Shown: positions 36,737 through 47,357, numbered from the stretch's first letter. The stretch is 64,000 bases of DNA from Arachis hypogaea (GCF_003086295.3 NC_092045.1:91836693-91900692), one strand, 5' to 3'. The notes: generated by a model not told the origin, from the sequence alone. Program-made: numbers and translations.

Positions 36737-37295
36737 TGATGCGGTGTTTTAACAACCACAAACTAACCGGCAAGTGCACCGGGTCGTACCAAGTAATACT
36801 TTACGTGAGTAAGGGTTGATCCCACGAGGATTGATAGATCAAGCAACAATGATTGATTGATTGGCTTAGTTAGGCAAGCAGAAAAGGGTTTTGAGTTATT
36901 CAAAAGGTTTAAATTTGAAAATATCATATGGCAGGCACGTAAGTAAATAAGTTGAAAATAAAATATTGGAGAGACAGTTAAGGCTTCAGAGTTATCTATT
37001 TTTCTGGATTAACTTTTCTTATAACTATTTTAATCATGTAGGATTTAATTTATGGCAAACTATATGTGACTAGACCCTAATTCCTTAGACCTTTCTAGTC
37101 TCCTCTAAAATTCATTGACTGCCAATGCCTTGGTCAATTAATTCCAATTAGAGGGTGAAGTTCAAATTCCAGTTTATATGCCACAAAAATTCTAATTACC
37201 CAAAAATAAGAGGATTATATGTCACATATCCCGTTAAATCCAAATAATTAAAATTTAGGAGAATATGTTTTCAAGCTGTTGTTCAAGTAAAGAGC
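36737..37295 (-). repeat. 5' LTR of element C, inner part
   Basis: On the plus strand it starts TGATGCGGTGTTTTAAC and runs to the element D insertion at the duplication AGAGC (37291-37295). The rest of this LTR is 44748-45745. Confidence 0.88.
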
Positions 37296-38783
37296 TGAAG
37301 AACTGAAGATTGACGGTTTAGAAGTTATAGTAAACTCTCGTTGTAAGTATAGTTGCTAAACCAAGCAATCAACCTTTCTTACAAACGTTTTGATTGTCAC
37401 AAGTAACAAATCTTTTTAAAATTGATAACCGAGTATTCAAACCTCGAGTCGTCTTCTCAAGGAATTGCAGGGAGGTATGTTCTTATTATTGGTTATGGGT
37501 TTTGTAAATTGGGATTTTGAAAGTGAGGAACAAGTAAATTAAATGACAAATAAAATAAATAATTAACTATAAAATAAACTCTTGGCAAGATATGAAAATT
37601 CGGAAGTCCTATCCCAGTTACTCCTATGAGAATGGAAGTTAATCCCACTTAGTTAACCTTTACGTAAGCAAGGGAAAGTCAAGTGAACCAATTGGTTAGA
37701 TTTCCCAAGTCCTAGCCAATTCCTAAGGAAAGACTAGAGTTAGTAAAATTCCAGTTAATTAGCCGACATAACAATCAATCATGAATAGTTGATAACTCAA
37801 GAGCTTCCAGTTAATCAATTAAAGCCAATAATATAAAAAGCTAAATTAAAATCATAAATATCTGGAATACCTCAAATAACATTCATTCAAAGCAGTCAAA
37901 TCTAACATGGAAAATATTCATAAGCCAATTGGGCAACATAAATCAAACATAAATAAAAGCATTAAAGTATTTCAAAGTAGAAGAGAAATATAAAGTAAAA
38001 GAAATATTGAACCTGATGAAGAGTTGAAATCCTAAATCCTTTAAGAGGAATCCTAATCCTAAAACCTAAGAGAGAGGAGAGAACCTTTCCCTCAAAACTA
38101 CATCTAAATCATGAAAAGTAACTAATTGGCGAGCTCTCCTTGAATGGATGCATTCTCCCACTTTATAACCTCTAATCGATGCTTTCTGGGCCAAAAACTG
38201 GGTCAAAAATAACCCAGAAATCGCTAATTTCAAAATCCGGTACGTGCAGGTTGTGGGAAAGTGACGTGGAAGCGTCGTCCATGCGTTTGCATGGGTTGAG
38301 ATTCGCAGATGCAACGCGGGCGCGTCATTCACGCGTCCGCGTCGCCTAACTTCGAGGCAGCTATGGCAAATTATATATCGTTGCGAAGCCCCGGATGTTA
38401 GCTTTCCAACACAACTGAAACCGCATCATTTGGATCTCTATAGCTCAAGTTATGATTGTTTTAGTGCGAGATGGTCAGGCTGACAGCTTTGCAGTTCCTT
38501 CAACTTCTTGTATTCCTTCCACTTTTGCATGCTTCCTTTCCATCCTCCAAGCCATTCCTATCCTGTAATCTCTGAAAACACTTAACACACATATCAAGGC
38601 ATCTAATAGTAATAAAAGAGGATTGAAGTTAGTAATTTAAAGGTCAAAGAAGCATGTTTTCAATCATAGCACAAAATCAGGAAGGAAAACGTAAAACATG
38701 CGAATAATATGAATAAGTGGGTGAAGAGTTGATAAAAACCACTCAATTGAGCACAAGATAAACCATGAAATAGTGGTTTATCA
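37296..38783 (-). repeat. 3' LTR of element D
   Basis: 1488 bp, on the plus strand from TGAAGAACTGAAG to AGTGGTTTATCA. Highly similar to 43291-44742. The CG-rich bit near 38265-38345 is longer here: the other LTR lacks about 45 bp around 44315. Confidence 0.9.
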
Positions 38784-38822
38784 ACCTCTCCACACTTAAA
38801 CATTAGCATGTCCTCATGCTAA
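38784..38822 (-). other. Terminal hairpin and polypurine tract (element D)
   Basis: On the minus strand a perfect 8-bp stem TTAGCATG/CATGCTAA closes the loop AGGA. TGTTTAAGTGTGGAGAGGT follows and abuts the LTR. Confidence 0.8.
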
Positions 38823-40263
38823 ACTCAAGAGAAGCTATAAAAGTGAAGAGGAATGGTAGAATGCATGAAATGCAACCTATGAATGTAACTACATGCTAAA
38901 TGCTTTTACTTACTTGGTTAAGAGTAAATAAGTTCTTCAAGACAAAAGTAATTCAAATTCCACTAATTCAAATCATACAATAAAAGGCAAGTAAACTTGT
39001 AAGAAGATAGCTCATGAAAGCAGGGGACATAGAATCAAGCATTGAACCCTCACTGGTAGTGTATATGCACTCTAATCTCTCAAGTGTATAGGGTAATTCA
39101 CTCTACTCTTCTCTAATCATGCTTTCTAAACCTTGTTCTTCATCTAACCAATCAACAAGTATTCAATGTACCAATGCAAACATCATGAGGTATTTTCAAA
39201 GTTATAATGGGGCTAAGGTAAGGGTGAGGACATATGTACGGCCAAGTGAGCTATAATATGAATCTTTAATTAACCTAAACTTCCACCTAACATACGTATA
39301 CTCTATATAATTCTAATTCATGCCTAGCTACCCATAATTTTCCCACTTTTGCATATTTCACATACTCATGTATCAACTTTTCTCTTAACTTGTATCACAT
39401 ATGCATTGATTTTTCATTAGACTTAACATTGGGGTAATTTTGTCCCCTTATTTATTTATTTATTTATTGAATATATATATATATATATATATTTCTCTTT
39501 TTTTCTTTTTTCTTTTTTTTGAAAAGTAAAAACTGAAATATCATATCAATGCATATGGAATTTTTGATTTTCTGTTTTACATGAGTAGGTTCCCAAATTC
39601 CTCAATCTTCAAAATTAGCAACATGATACATTCCCTTTATTAACCCATGTTCCCACAGTTTTCCCACACTTAGTTGATACACAATCTCTATCTTAAGCTA
39701 ACCAAAGATTCAATTTAGGATTTTTACTTTTGTTTTTCTGCTTAAGGCTAGTGATGTGGTTATAGAACAGAAGGGGATTAAAAGCTCAAGGTGGCTAACA
39801 AGGGTGATGTAAAGGGTAGGCTTATTTGGGATAAGTGAGCTAAAACAAATAATAGCCTCAATCATATGCAAGCATGTAAATACACTAAATAATGGACATA
39901 TAGAATGAAACAAAGTAAAGATTGCAGTTATAGAGAAGAAAACACACAAGAATAAAATATTTATGGTTAAACAATGTAACCATATAAATAAGCTCAAATC
40001 TCACAGGTTGTGTGTTCTAGCTTTTAACTATGTTCTAAATACAACTTCCAAACAAATTTAATATTTAAATTTTGATTTAAATTAGTGAAATATTATAAAA
40101 TAAAGTCTTGAAAAGAAATTTATTACTTCAACCAAGTGGTGGTAAAATATGCACAAAATCTAACTATAATGCAATCAAACATGCAAATGCAAGAACTAAC
40201 TACAGAAAAGTTTAAACATTAGTGTTGAGTCAGAAAATAACTAACCCATGGAGATTGGTATCG

Positions 40264-40301
40264 ACCTCCCCACACTTAAAGATTGCACCGTCCTCGGTGC
40301 A
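40264..40301 (-). other. Internal hairpin plus PPT-like tract (element D)
   Basis: On the minus strand a perfect 7-bp stem TGCACCG/CGGTGCA closes the loop AGGA. ATCTTTAAGTGTGGGGAGGT follows. Same design as in A and B. Confidence 0.75.
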
Positions 40302-40829
40302 TGCTAAGATGTGCAGGTGGACGGATAGCGTCAACTGATGCTTTTCTCCAAAGATTGAGTAGATGAACTTGTTTGTCTCCCCAGTAAGAAGCTTTTCCTC
40401 TCCCTTTGTGGTGGCCATCCTGAAAGAAGAGGGAAAAGAAGAAAAAGTAACCCATAAATAAAAATAAGAATATAAATAAAGTCTGGGTGGGTTAATGCCA
40501 AATAATGAGGGTCTCAATTACATGGTAGCTACAACATGCAAGTGAGAAAATAATAGAAGCACATGGCATGTCAACTAAATAGAAAACAAGTTAAGAAGCA
40601 CCTAAAATAATGCAGGAGATATGCAACAGATGAGTAAAAAGATTGTAACACCAATGTAAAATAGCAAATATAGAAAAGAAAGGGAGAAGAAGAAAGAAGA
40701 GAGTAAAGAGAGAAGAAGAAAAAGAATGAATAAGGTGAAGAATAGAGATAATAGAAGAAAGAAAAGAAGGAAAAAGAAAGAATTAAAAAAAAGGGATAGT
40801 TGGCGCTGGGATGGATAGGCTGTGCGGCG

Positions 40830-41370
40830 CAGGGGACGCGAACGCGCGGGGCACGCGGTCGCGAGGATAGCGCTTCGAGGAGGTGACACGAATGCGTGTG
40901 GCATGCGAACGCGTGACTCGATTTGTGCTAGTGGTGAGAGTGCAGCCTCGCGTTCGCACAACTCTCTGTTTAAATGCATTTTGCCAAAAATCTGGGTGAT
41001 GTGGTCGCGTGGTTGACGCGATCGCGTGAATGGCCTATTTTGAAAAATGACACGGACGCGTAGGGCACGCGTTCGCGTGGTAGGGCTTGTGCTTCTAGCA
41101 CGAGTCCAGCCCAATTCTAACTCAGCTTTCGGCCATACACCATTTTTACGTCGATTTCAGGGCACGCATTCGCGTGGGTGACACGGACGCATGGGAGGCA
41201 TTTTTCCCACATGACGCGAACGCGTCAGCGACGCGGTCACGTGGATCAAGTTGTGCCAAAGGCACGCCTCCAGTGAAACTCTCGCGTGACTCTCTGTTCA
41301 ATCTTATTTTCTTCCTAACGCACCTATGACGCGGACGCGTCGGCGACGCTGTCGCGTCGCGTGCAAAATA
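40830..41370 (-). repeat. CG-dense ACGCGNNCGCGT array (element D)
   Basis: Units like GACGCGAACGCG, GACGCGATCGCGTG and GACGCGGACGCGTC are separated by CAACTCTCTGTT and GTGCTTCTAGCACG phrases. Same place in the element as in A and C. Confidence 0.78.
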
Positions 41371-41525
41371 ATTTTTTATTATTTTTTTATTTTTTTATTT
41401 TTTAATTTTTTTTATTTTTTATATGCAATATGCAGGATGCAAAATGCAATGAATGTTATGCAGAAATACCAGGTTCAAACAAAATTCAAAAACAAAGCAA
41501 AATGGAGAAGGAACGATCATACCAT

Positions 41526-41543
41526 GGTGGGTTGTCTCCCACC
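41526..41543 (-). other. Conserved post-ORF hairpin (element D)
   Basis: The minus strand reads GGTGGGAGACAACCCACC in the context GTGCTA...ATGGTATGATC, identical to element A. Confidence 0.75.
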
Positions 41544-41592
41544 TAGCACTTTTAGTTAAAGTCCTTAAGTTGGACATTCGATGAGCTTCCTG

Positions 41593-43158
41593 CTATGGTG
41601 GCTTGTGCTTGAATTCGTCCAAAAATCTCCACCAATGTTTGGAATTCCAACAGCCTCCGGGGTTCCAAACGAGGCATATAAAGCCCTTAGGTGAGTTCAA
41701 ACAGGCTTCAAGACTCCCGGGGTGTTGAATGTCAGAACAGACTCCAGGATCCCAAACTTTTCTTTTACACCCGTCTTTGTCTTGATCTACATTTTTCCAG
41801 CCGGGTGGTGAGTAGTTTGAATTCTCACTGCAGTGACCAAACAGCTTCCGAGATCCTTTCAATTGAGCTTGGCACCAATCCTTGCACCTTAAATTGAAGT
41901 GCGAAGCCTCATTGAGTCTTGCATACCAGCGCTGAGTGCGAGTCATTTCCCTTTTGCTCTTAAAGCTGCAAAGAGCTCTAAGCTGGCCATTTGTTTCAAG
42001 TAAACCATATTCAAGTGGAAAAGTAAAGATAAAAGCTAAGGATTTTACCCACTTGAGGTTTGTATTGGGTGGTAGTGGCCTTAGGATAGGTGTTTCTAGT
42101 GGCTCTGTAAGCTCTACTCCCTTGTGGTCTTCTGCGAATTCCTCCACTTCTTGGAAAATTTCTTCCGTTTCAACCATGTCCTGGTCAAAGTCTTCCATAT
42201 TTTCCTCATCACTTGAGTCATAATTAGGAGGTTGAGAAAAGTCGACCTCTACATCATCTTCATATTCACTTGGGGAAGATTCTTCTGTCTCAAAGAATTC
42301 ACTTGCGGATGCAAGTTCATTACTAAGAGGACTTGAGTGGTGACTATCATCATCAAGAAAACTTGAGTCTTGGATCACTCCGTCCAGTTCCTCATAAGAT
42401 ACCTGCCTTGGGGGGTTGTGCACTATCCTCCTTAGCATTAATTGCAACATCTTCGACGGAATTCTCTACAACTCTGTATTCCTACAGAGGTTCAGCATCT
42501 CCTAAATCTTCAACCAACTCTTCTTCTTTTACAATGACATCGTCCTCTACTTGTTCCAGTACAAAATTATGCTCTTTGCTGTCTACTGGAGTCTCTAGTG
42601 TCTTCTTCGTGCTGCGTTCTTCATTAGATTCTCCACATGAAGCCATGGGAGTCTGTTGAGTGCCTGAACGTCTGAAAGACAATTGATTTATTGCTTGCTC
42701 CAGTTGATGAAGGGTTGCATTAAATTGTTTTACTGATTCTTCGAGGTGAACCTGTGATTCTTGGCTTGATGGATATGGACATGGTGCGTAGGTGTGTGGT
42801 GGTTCTTGGGAATAGTTGGATTGGCATTGGGGTGGATAAGGGTCATGTGGTAGTGAATGGTGAAAAGAAGCTTGTGAGTGTGGTGGTTCGAAGTTATGTC
42901 AAGAGGAGGATCTCTGAGCATAGGGTAGGGCTTGTTGGTAGCTACAAGCGGTCCACCGAATCTATCAGTTGGGTATGCATTGTAGAATGGTCTTTGTCCA
43001 TGATATCTAGGAGGGTGTTGTTGCCTAAAGGGGTGATCAAATCCTTGTGGCTCCATCCATCTTTGATTGCTTAGACCTTGATGCATAGTCCTGTTATAGC
43101 TTCTATTCCTTGCAACAAAATTAGAACCAAACTCAAAGCGAGAGGGGTGAGAATTCAT
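41593..43158 (-). pseudogene. Orphan retrotransposon ORF of element D
   Basis: The minus-strand ATG is at 43158 (MNSHPSRFEFGSNFVARNRS). The frame is lost near 42900-42730 in the Pro/His-rich section, reappears at about 42682 (GTQQTPMASCGESNEERS, DLGDAEPL), and is then open from 42450 to 41593. That last segment holds an acidic region (EDDVEVDFSQPPNYDSSDEE) and the best-preserved copy of the C-terminal domain: FPLEYGLLETNGQLRAL, CQAQLKGSRKLFGHCSENS, KRKVWDPG, CWNSKHWWRFLDEFK. The C-terminal Trp/Cys pattern is conserved across A, B and D. No known fold recognised. Confidence 0.75.
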
Positions 43159-43270
43159 AGTAGCTATCAGAAATAAGAGGGAAGAGAAGGAACAAATAAA
43201 CAAGTAAAAGAAAAAATATTTTTTTGAAAAATATTTACAATAACCAATAATAAGGCACATGTTTGCAATT

Positions 43271-43287
43271 CCCCGGCAATGGCGCCA
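43271..43287 (-). other. Primer binding site, tRNA-Asp type (element D)
   Basis: The minus strand reads TGGCGCCATTGCCGGGG, one mismatch to the tRNA-Asp complement, 3 nt from the 5' LTR. Confidence 0.85.
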
Positions 43288-43290
43288 TTT

Positions 43291-44742
43291 TGAAGAACTG
43301 AAGATTGACGGTTTAGAAGTTATAGTAAACTCTCGTTGTAAGTATAGTTACTAAACCAAGCAATCGACCTTTCTTACAAACGTTTTGGTTGTCACAAGTA
43401 ACAAACCCTTTTAAAATTGATAACTGAGTATTCAAACCTCGGGTCGTCTTCTCAATGAATTACAGGGAGGTATGTTCTTATTATTGGTTATGGGTTTTGT
43501 AAATTGGGGTTTTGAAAGTGAGGAACAAGTAAATTAAATGACAAATAAAATAAATAATTAACTATAAAATAAACTCTTGGCAAGATATGAAAATTCGGAA
43601 GTCCTATCCCAGTTACTCATATGAGCATGGAAGTTAATCCCACTTAGTTAACCTTTGCGTAAGCAAGGGAAAGTCAAGTGAACTAATTGGTTAGATTTCT
43701 CAAGTCCTAGCCAACTCCTAAGGAAAGACTAGAGTTAGTGGAATTCCAGTTAATTAGCCGACATAACAATCAATCATGAATAGTTGATAACTCAAGAGCT
43801 TCCAATTAATCAATTAAAGTCAATAATATAAAAAGCTAAATTAAAATCATAAATATCTGGAATACCTCAAATAACATTCATTCAAAGCAGTCAAATCTAA
43901 CATGGAAAATATTCATAAGCCAATTGGGCAACATAAATCAAACATAAATAAAAGCATTAAAGTATCTCAAAGTAGAAGAGAAATATAAAGTAAAAGAAAT
44001 ATTAAACCTGATGAAGAGTTGAAATCCTAAATCCTTTAAGAGGAATCCTAATCCTAAAACCTAAGTGAGAGGAGAGAACCTCTCTCTCAAAACTACATCT
44101 AAATCATGAAAAGTAACTAATTAGCGAGCTCTCCTTGAATGGATGCATTCCCCCACTTTATAACCTCTAATTTGTGCTTTCTGAGCCAAAAACTGGGTCA
44201 GAAACAACCCAGAAATCGCTAATTTCGAAATCTGGTACGTACAGGTCGCGGGAAAGTGACGCGGAAGCGTCATCCACGCGTTTGCATGGGTTGAGATTCG
44301 CAGATGCGACGCGGGGCAGCTATGACAAATTATATATCATTGCGAAGCCTCGGATGTTAGCTTTCCAACGCAACTAGAATTGCATCATTTGAACCTTTGT
44401 AGCTCATGTTATGATTGTTTTAGTGCGAGAGGGTCAGGCTGACAGCTTTGCAGTTCCTTCAACTTCTTGTATTCCTTCCACTTTTGCATGCTTCCTTTCC
44501 ATCCTCTAAGTCATTCCTGCCCTGTAATCTCTGAAAACACTTAACACACATATCAAGGCATCTAATGGTAATAAGAGAGGATTGAAGTTAGTAATTTAAA
44601 GGTCAAAGAAGCATGTTTTCAATCATAGCACAAAATTAGGAAGGAAAACGTAAAACATGCAAATAGTATGAATAAGTGGGTGAAGAGTTGATAAAAACCA
44701 CTCAATTGAGCACAAGATAAACCATGAAATAGTGGTTTATCA
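43291..44742 (-). repeat. 5' LTR of element D
   Basis: 1452 bp, from TGAAGAACTGAAG to GTGGTTTATCA on the plus strand. Confidence 0.9.
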
Positions 44743-44747
44743 AGAGC

Positions 44748-45745
44748 TTTTTCAAGTTTTACAAGAACTCAAATAGAAACATGGTCATACTTCCGTTCCA
44801 CCTAAATTCATGAGATAAAGAGCGAAAATAATTCTTAAATTATAAATTCACACATGAATTAAAATATAAAAAGTAATAAAATCAATCCATACAAATAGAC
44901 AGCGCTCATAACCTTAACAATGGAGAATTAGTTGCTCATGACTCAGAGAAAAATAGGATTCTCCTCAAATGTAGAGAGTTCCAATCTGATGGCCTCTCCC
45001 TCTTGAGTTAACTAATGGAATCTCTTTTTATAACTAATCCTAATTAATTTAAAATCTAATTATCTAAAATTAAGATACTATCTTTTCCTATTTTCAAATT
45101 CAAACTTGAATTTAAATCAGAATTAATTATAGCAATCAGCAAGTCTTTAATTGATGGATGGGGACCACTTGATTCCTTTACTCTGCAGCCTCTAATCTGT
45201 ATTTTTTGGGCTGAAAACTGGGTCAAAAGCAGTCCAGAAATTGCCCCCAACATTTTTCTGCATTTTCTGCACGTGGCGCATGTCACGCGTACGCGTGACT
45301 GACGCGTACGCGTGACATGCGCCACGTGCAGAAAATGCAGAAAAATGTTGGGGGCAATTTCTGGACTGCGCGTACGCGTCGATGGTCTTTTTCGTAAGTC
45401 ATGCAGAGGCGTCGGTAACACGTATGCGTCGGTCACGCGTACGCGTCGCTGAGCAAATCTTCAAATCACGTGCACGCGTCAGTCACGCGTACGCATCGCC
45501 ATGGAAAGCTCCAAATTATGCGCACGCCTCAGTCATGCGTACGCGTCGCTCCTCGCTGCCATCTCCTTTTGTTCCTGTGCTGCAGAAACTCCATCAAATC
45601 CAGTCGAATGCTACCTAAAATAAACAAAATTGCAAAAGACTCAAAGTAGCATCCATATTGGCTAAAAGATAATTAATTCTTTATTAAACTCAACAAATTA
45701 GATGCAAATTCACTAGGAAAAGATAGGAAAGATGCTCACACATCA
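44748..45745 (-). repeat. 5' LTR of element C, outer part
   Basis: Resumes with TTTTTCAAGTTTTACAAGAA after the duplicated AGAGC and ends GCTCACACATCA, followed by the element C target duplication CACGT. It contains the palindrome at 45229-45369. Confidence 0.88.
45229..45369. repeat. Perfect 68-bp-arm palindrome within the element C LTR
   Basis: 45229-45296 and 45302-45369 are exact inverted copies around the 5-nt spacer GACTG. I checked every base pair along both arms. The other LTR of element C (around 32886-32955) carries one copy of the arm, so the inverted copy was added later. Confidence 0.95.
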
Positions 45746-45802
45746 CACGTTATATTTTAAATTTGTTTGATAAATGTTAATTAACGGATTGTCTGATGTT
45801 AG

Positions 45803-47228
45803 GTGGCGTAACTGGGAGCGTACTGATTGGCCTTACAGATTTCATTCTCTTGTCACTTTAGGAGGTCGTTGGATGATCTGCAAGAAGGACAGGTATGTTG
45901 TAATAAATAAGTATCTATTTTTGTTTAGCCTTATTATTATTTGGTATGTAATCCTCCTTTACTTGCAATGTGTACATTTTGTTTAGGAGGCTTATGCAAT
46001 TGGTCGCATTGAGCTAGACGTGATTTCTTTTGACATCCGTTAGTATGCGGTTATATGGAGTGTCATGGGAATGGCATGCATCCGGTAGATTGAGGAGACA
46101 ATTTCGTTTGACTCAGGGCATTCCTAACCAAGAGCGAGATCTAGGTGAAGCACACAGCGAAGTTCTAACAAGACCCAAGAATCAAGATTGGTCTGGAACC
46201 CACTCTTTTTAGGGGATGCATTGGACGAATCGGTATAGTCATGTTCTTGTTGAGCACCTGGTGCCCTCACAACATCCTTTGAAAATTTACGTGCATTAGT
46301 ACCAAAGTACATATGGTGCCCACTTGCATTTTTCAGATCTCGTATTGCAAGAGAATTAGAAGAGCAATCTTGTACATAATCAAGAGAATCAACAAGAGCA
46401 ACCACCGCCAACGCCACCGCCACTGCCACCGACACAAGCGCAGCAAGAGCCTGAGCATTTTACACGATATATTCCTGACACGTATTTTGTGGATTATTTA
46501 ACACCATCAGTCCCATTACATCAATAGTATTGGAGTGTCACACAGTTTGAATCAGGGGATCAGGGTCCGTTTAGCCAACTGTTTGGATTTATGGCTCATG
46601 TGCCATGTCACTCACATCTAGGTAATTATAGAGACATTCCCACCAACCAGAGGGCACACTCGAGTGGGATTGCTTCAAGTAGATTGTCCTTTGATTCGAG
46701 ACCTAGACCTCGCACTTCCTCTAACAACTCTGGAAGTAGACTTTCTGTTGACTCGAGTAGGAGTGATGATGCCACGGGAGGGATCATACAGAGCGGGAAC
46801 CCACATCGTATTCCGATGGGTCTAATTCAGGAGAGCAATAAGGCAGTTGATGATGAGGCTGATGACTACCTGGTAGACCATCTGGATGAGGACGAGGATG
46901 AGAATGATGATGATAAGATGATGATGACGACGATGATAACCCGGCCGGTCAAGATGATGGTCCAGCGTCTAGTGGAGGTAAAGTAATTTCTTGGTTAGTT
47001 AGTAAAGTAATTTCTTTTAGTCATTTTGGTTTGATTATTGGTTATTGAATGTGTTGTATTTTCATAGGTACAACCACAAGCGAAAAAGGAAAAAGATACA
47101 AAGATTTATTGAATGTGTTGTATTTTCCACGTCAGAGCGCTAATTGATTTATCCCATCCACTTTTAATAGGGTTGCAAAGAAGTGAAAAAAATTATACAA
47201 AGATGTAAAGTGGGCGATGAGAAAATAA
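45803..47228 (+). pseudogene. Plant mobile domain (MAIN-like) gene relic, C-terminal part
   Basis: The gene resumes after acceptor TTAG with exon 45803-45892 (WRNWERTDWPYRFHSL, then GT donor). Another exon starts at about 45988 (EAYAIGRIELDVISFDIR, stop, then YAVIWSV). A further frame gives RQFRLTQGIPNQERDLGEA and KNQDWSGTHSF at 46030-46212. The C-terminal part is proline-rich (PPPTPPPLPPTQ), then has SSRLSFDSRPRPRTSS and SRLSVDSSRSDDATGG, an acidic Asp/Glu stretch, and ends KDVKWAMRK with TAA 47226. This order matches MAIN-like/PP7-long-form proteins. Stops and frameshifts make it a relic. Confidence 0.8.
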
Positions 47229-47345
47229 GGTTTAATTACTTTGCATGTCCCTATAGTTTCGCCGAATTTTCAATTAGATCCCAATACTTTTTTTCTTTTT
47301 AATTGGGTCCCTATACCATATAATTTTTTCCAATTTAGTCCTTAC
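47229..47345. repeat. Half copy of the MULE-type MITE
   Basis: GGTTTAATTACTTTGCATG, then CCCTATAGTTTCG and TAATTGGGTCCCT, match one inverted arm of the element at 15308-15615. The second arm is missing. Confidence 0.65.
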
Positions 47346-47357
47346 CATGACAAAAAT

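Larger units (their letters stand above)
37296..44742 (-). mobile_element. Element D: minus-strand sister of element A
   Basis: 7447 bp, flanked by the duplication AGAGC (37291-37295 and 44743-44747), inserted in the 5' LTR of element C. On the minus strand the LTRs start TGATAAACCACTATTTCATG, as in element A, and end ...CAGTTCTTCA. Order on the minus strand: 5' LTR 44742-43291, primer site 43287-43271, broken orphan ORF 43158-41593, GGTGGG hairpin, CG-dense array, internal hairpin-PPT, a TTTA/TA microsatellite near 39459-39491, terminal hairpin-PPT, 3' LTR 38783-37296. No pol. Confidence 0.92.
18607..45745 (-). mobile_element. Element C: minus-strand non-autonomous LTR retrotransposon hosting B and D
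   Basis: The outer limits are set by the 5-bp duplication CACGT (18602-18606 and 45746-45750). Read on the minus strand, the LTRs start TGATGYGTGAGCAT and end ...AACACCGCATCA. The 3' LTR is 18607-18622 plus 31861-33316, split by element B. The 5' LTR is 36737-37295 plus 44748-45745, split by element D. The internal part (33317-36736, 3.4 kb) carries a hairpin-PPT at each of two places, a CG-dense array, the GGTGGG hairpin, a broken orphan ORF and a tRNA-Asp primer site. No pol. Without B and D the element would be about 6.5 kb. It sits in an intron of the plant-mobile-domain gene relic. Confidence 0.88.

Noticed and set aside
32867..45618. Possible CRISPR-like spaced repeats in the CG arrays
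   Set aside because: Unit lengths and spacers are irregular, the repeats are degenerate, and the genome is a plant nuclear one.
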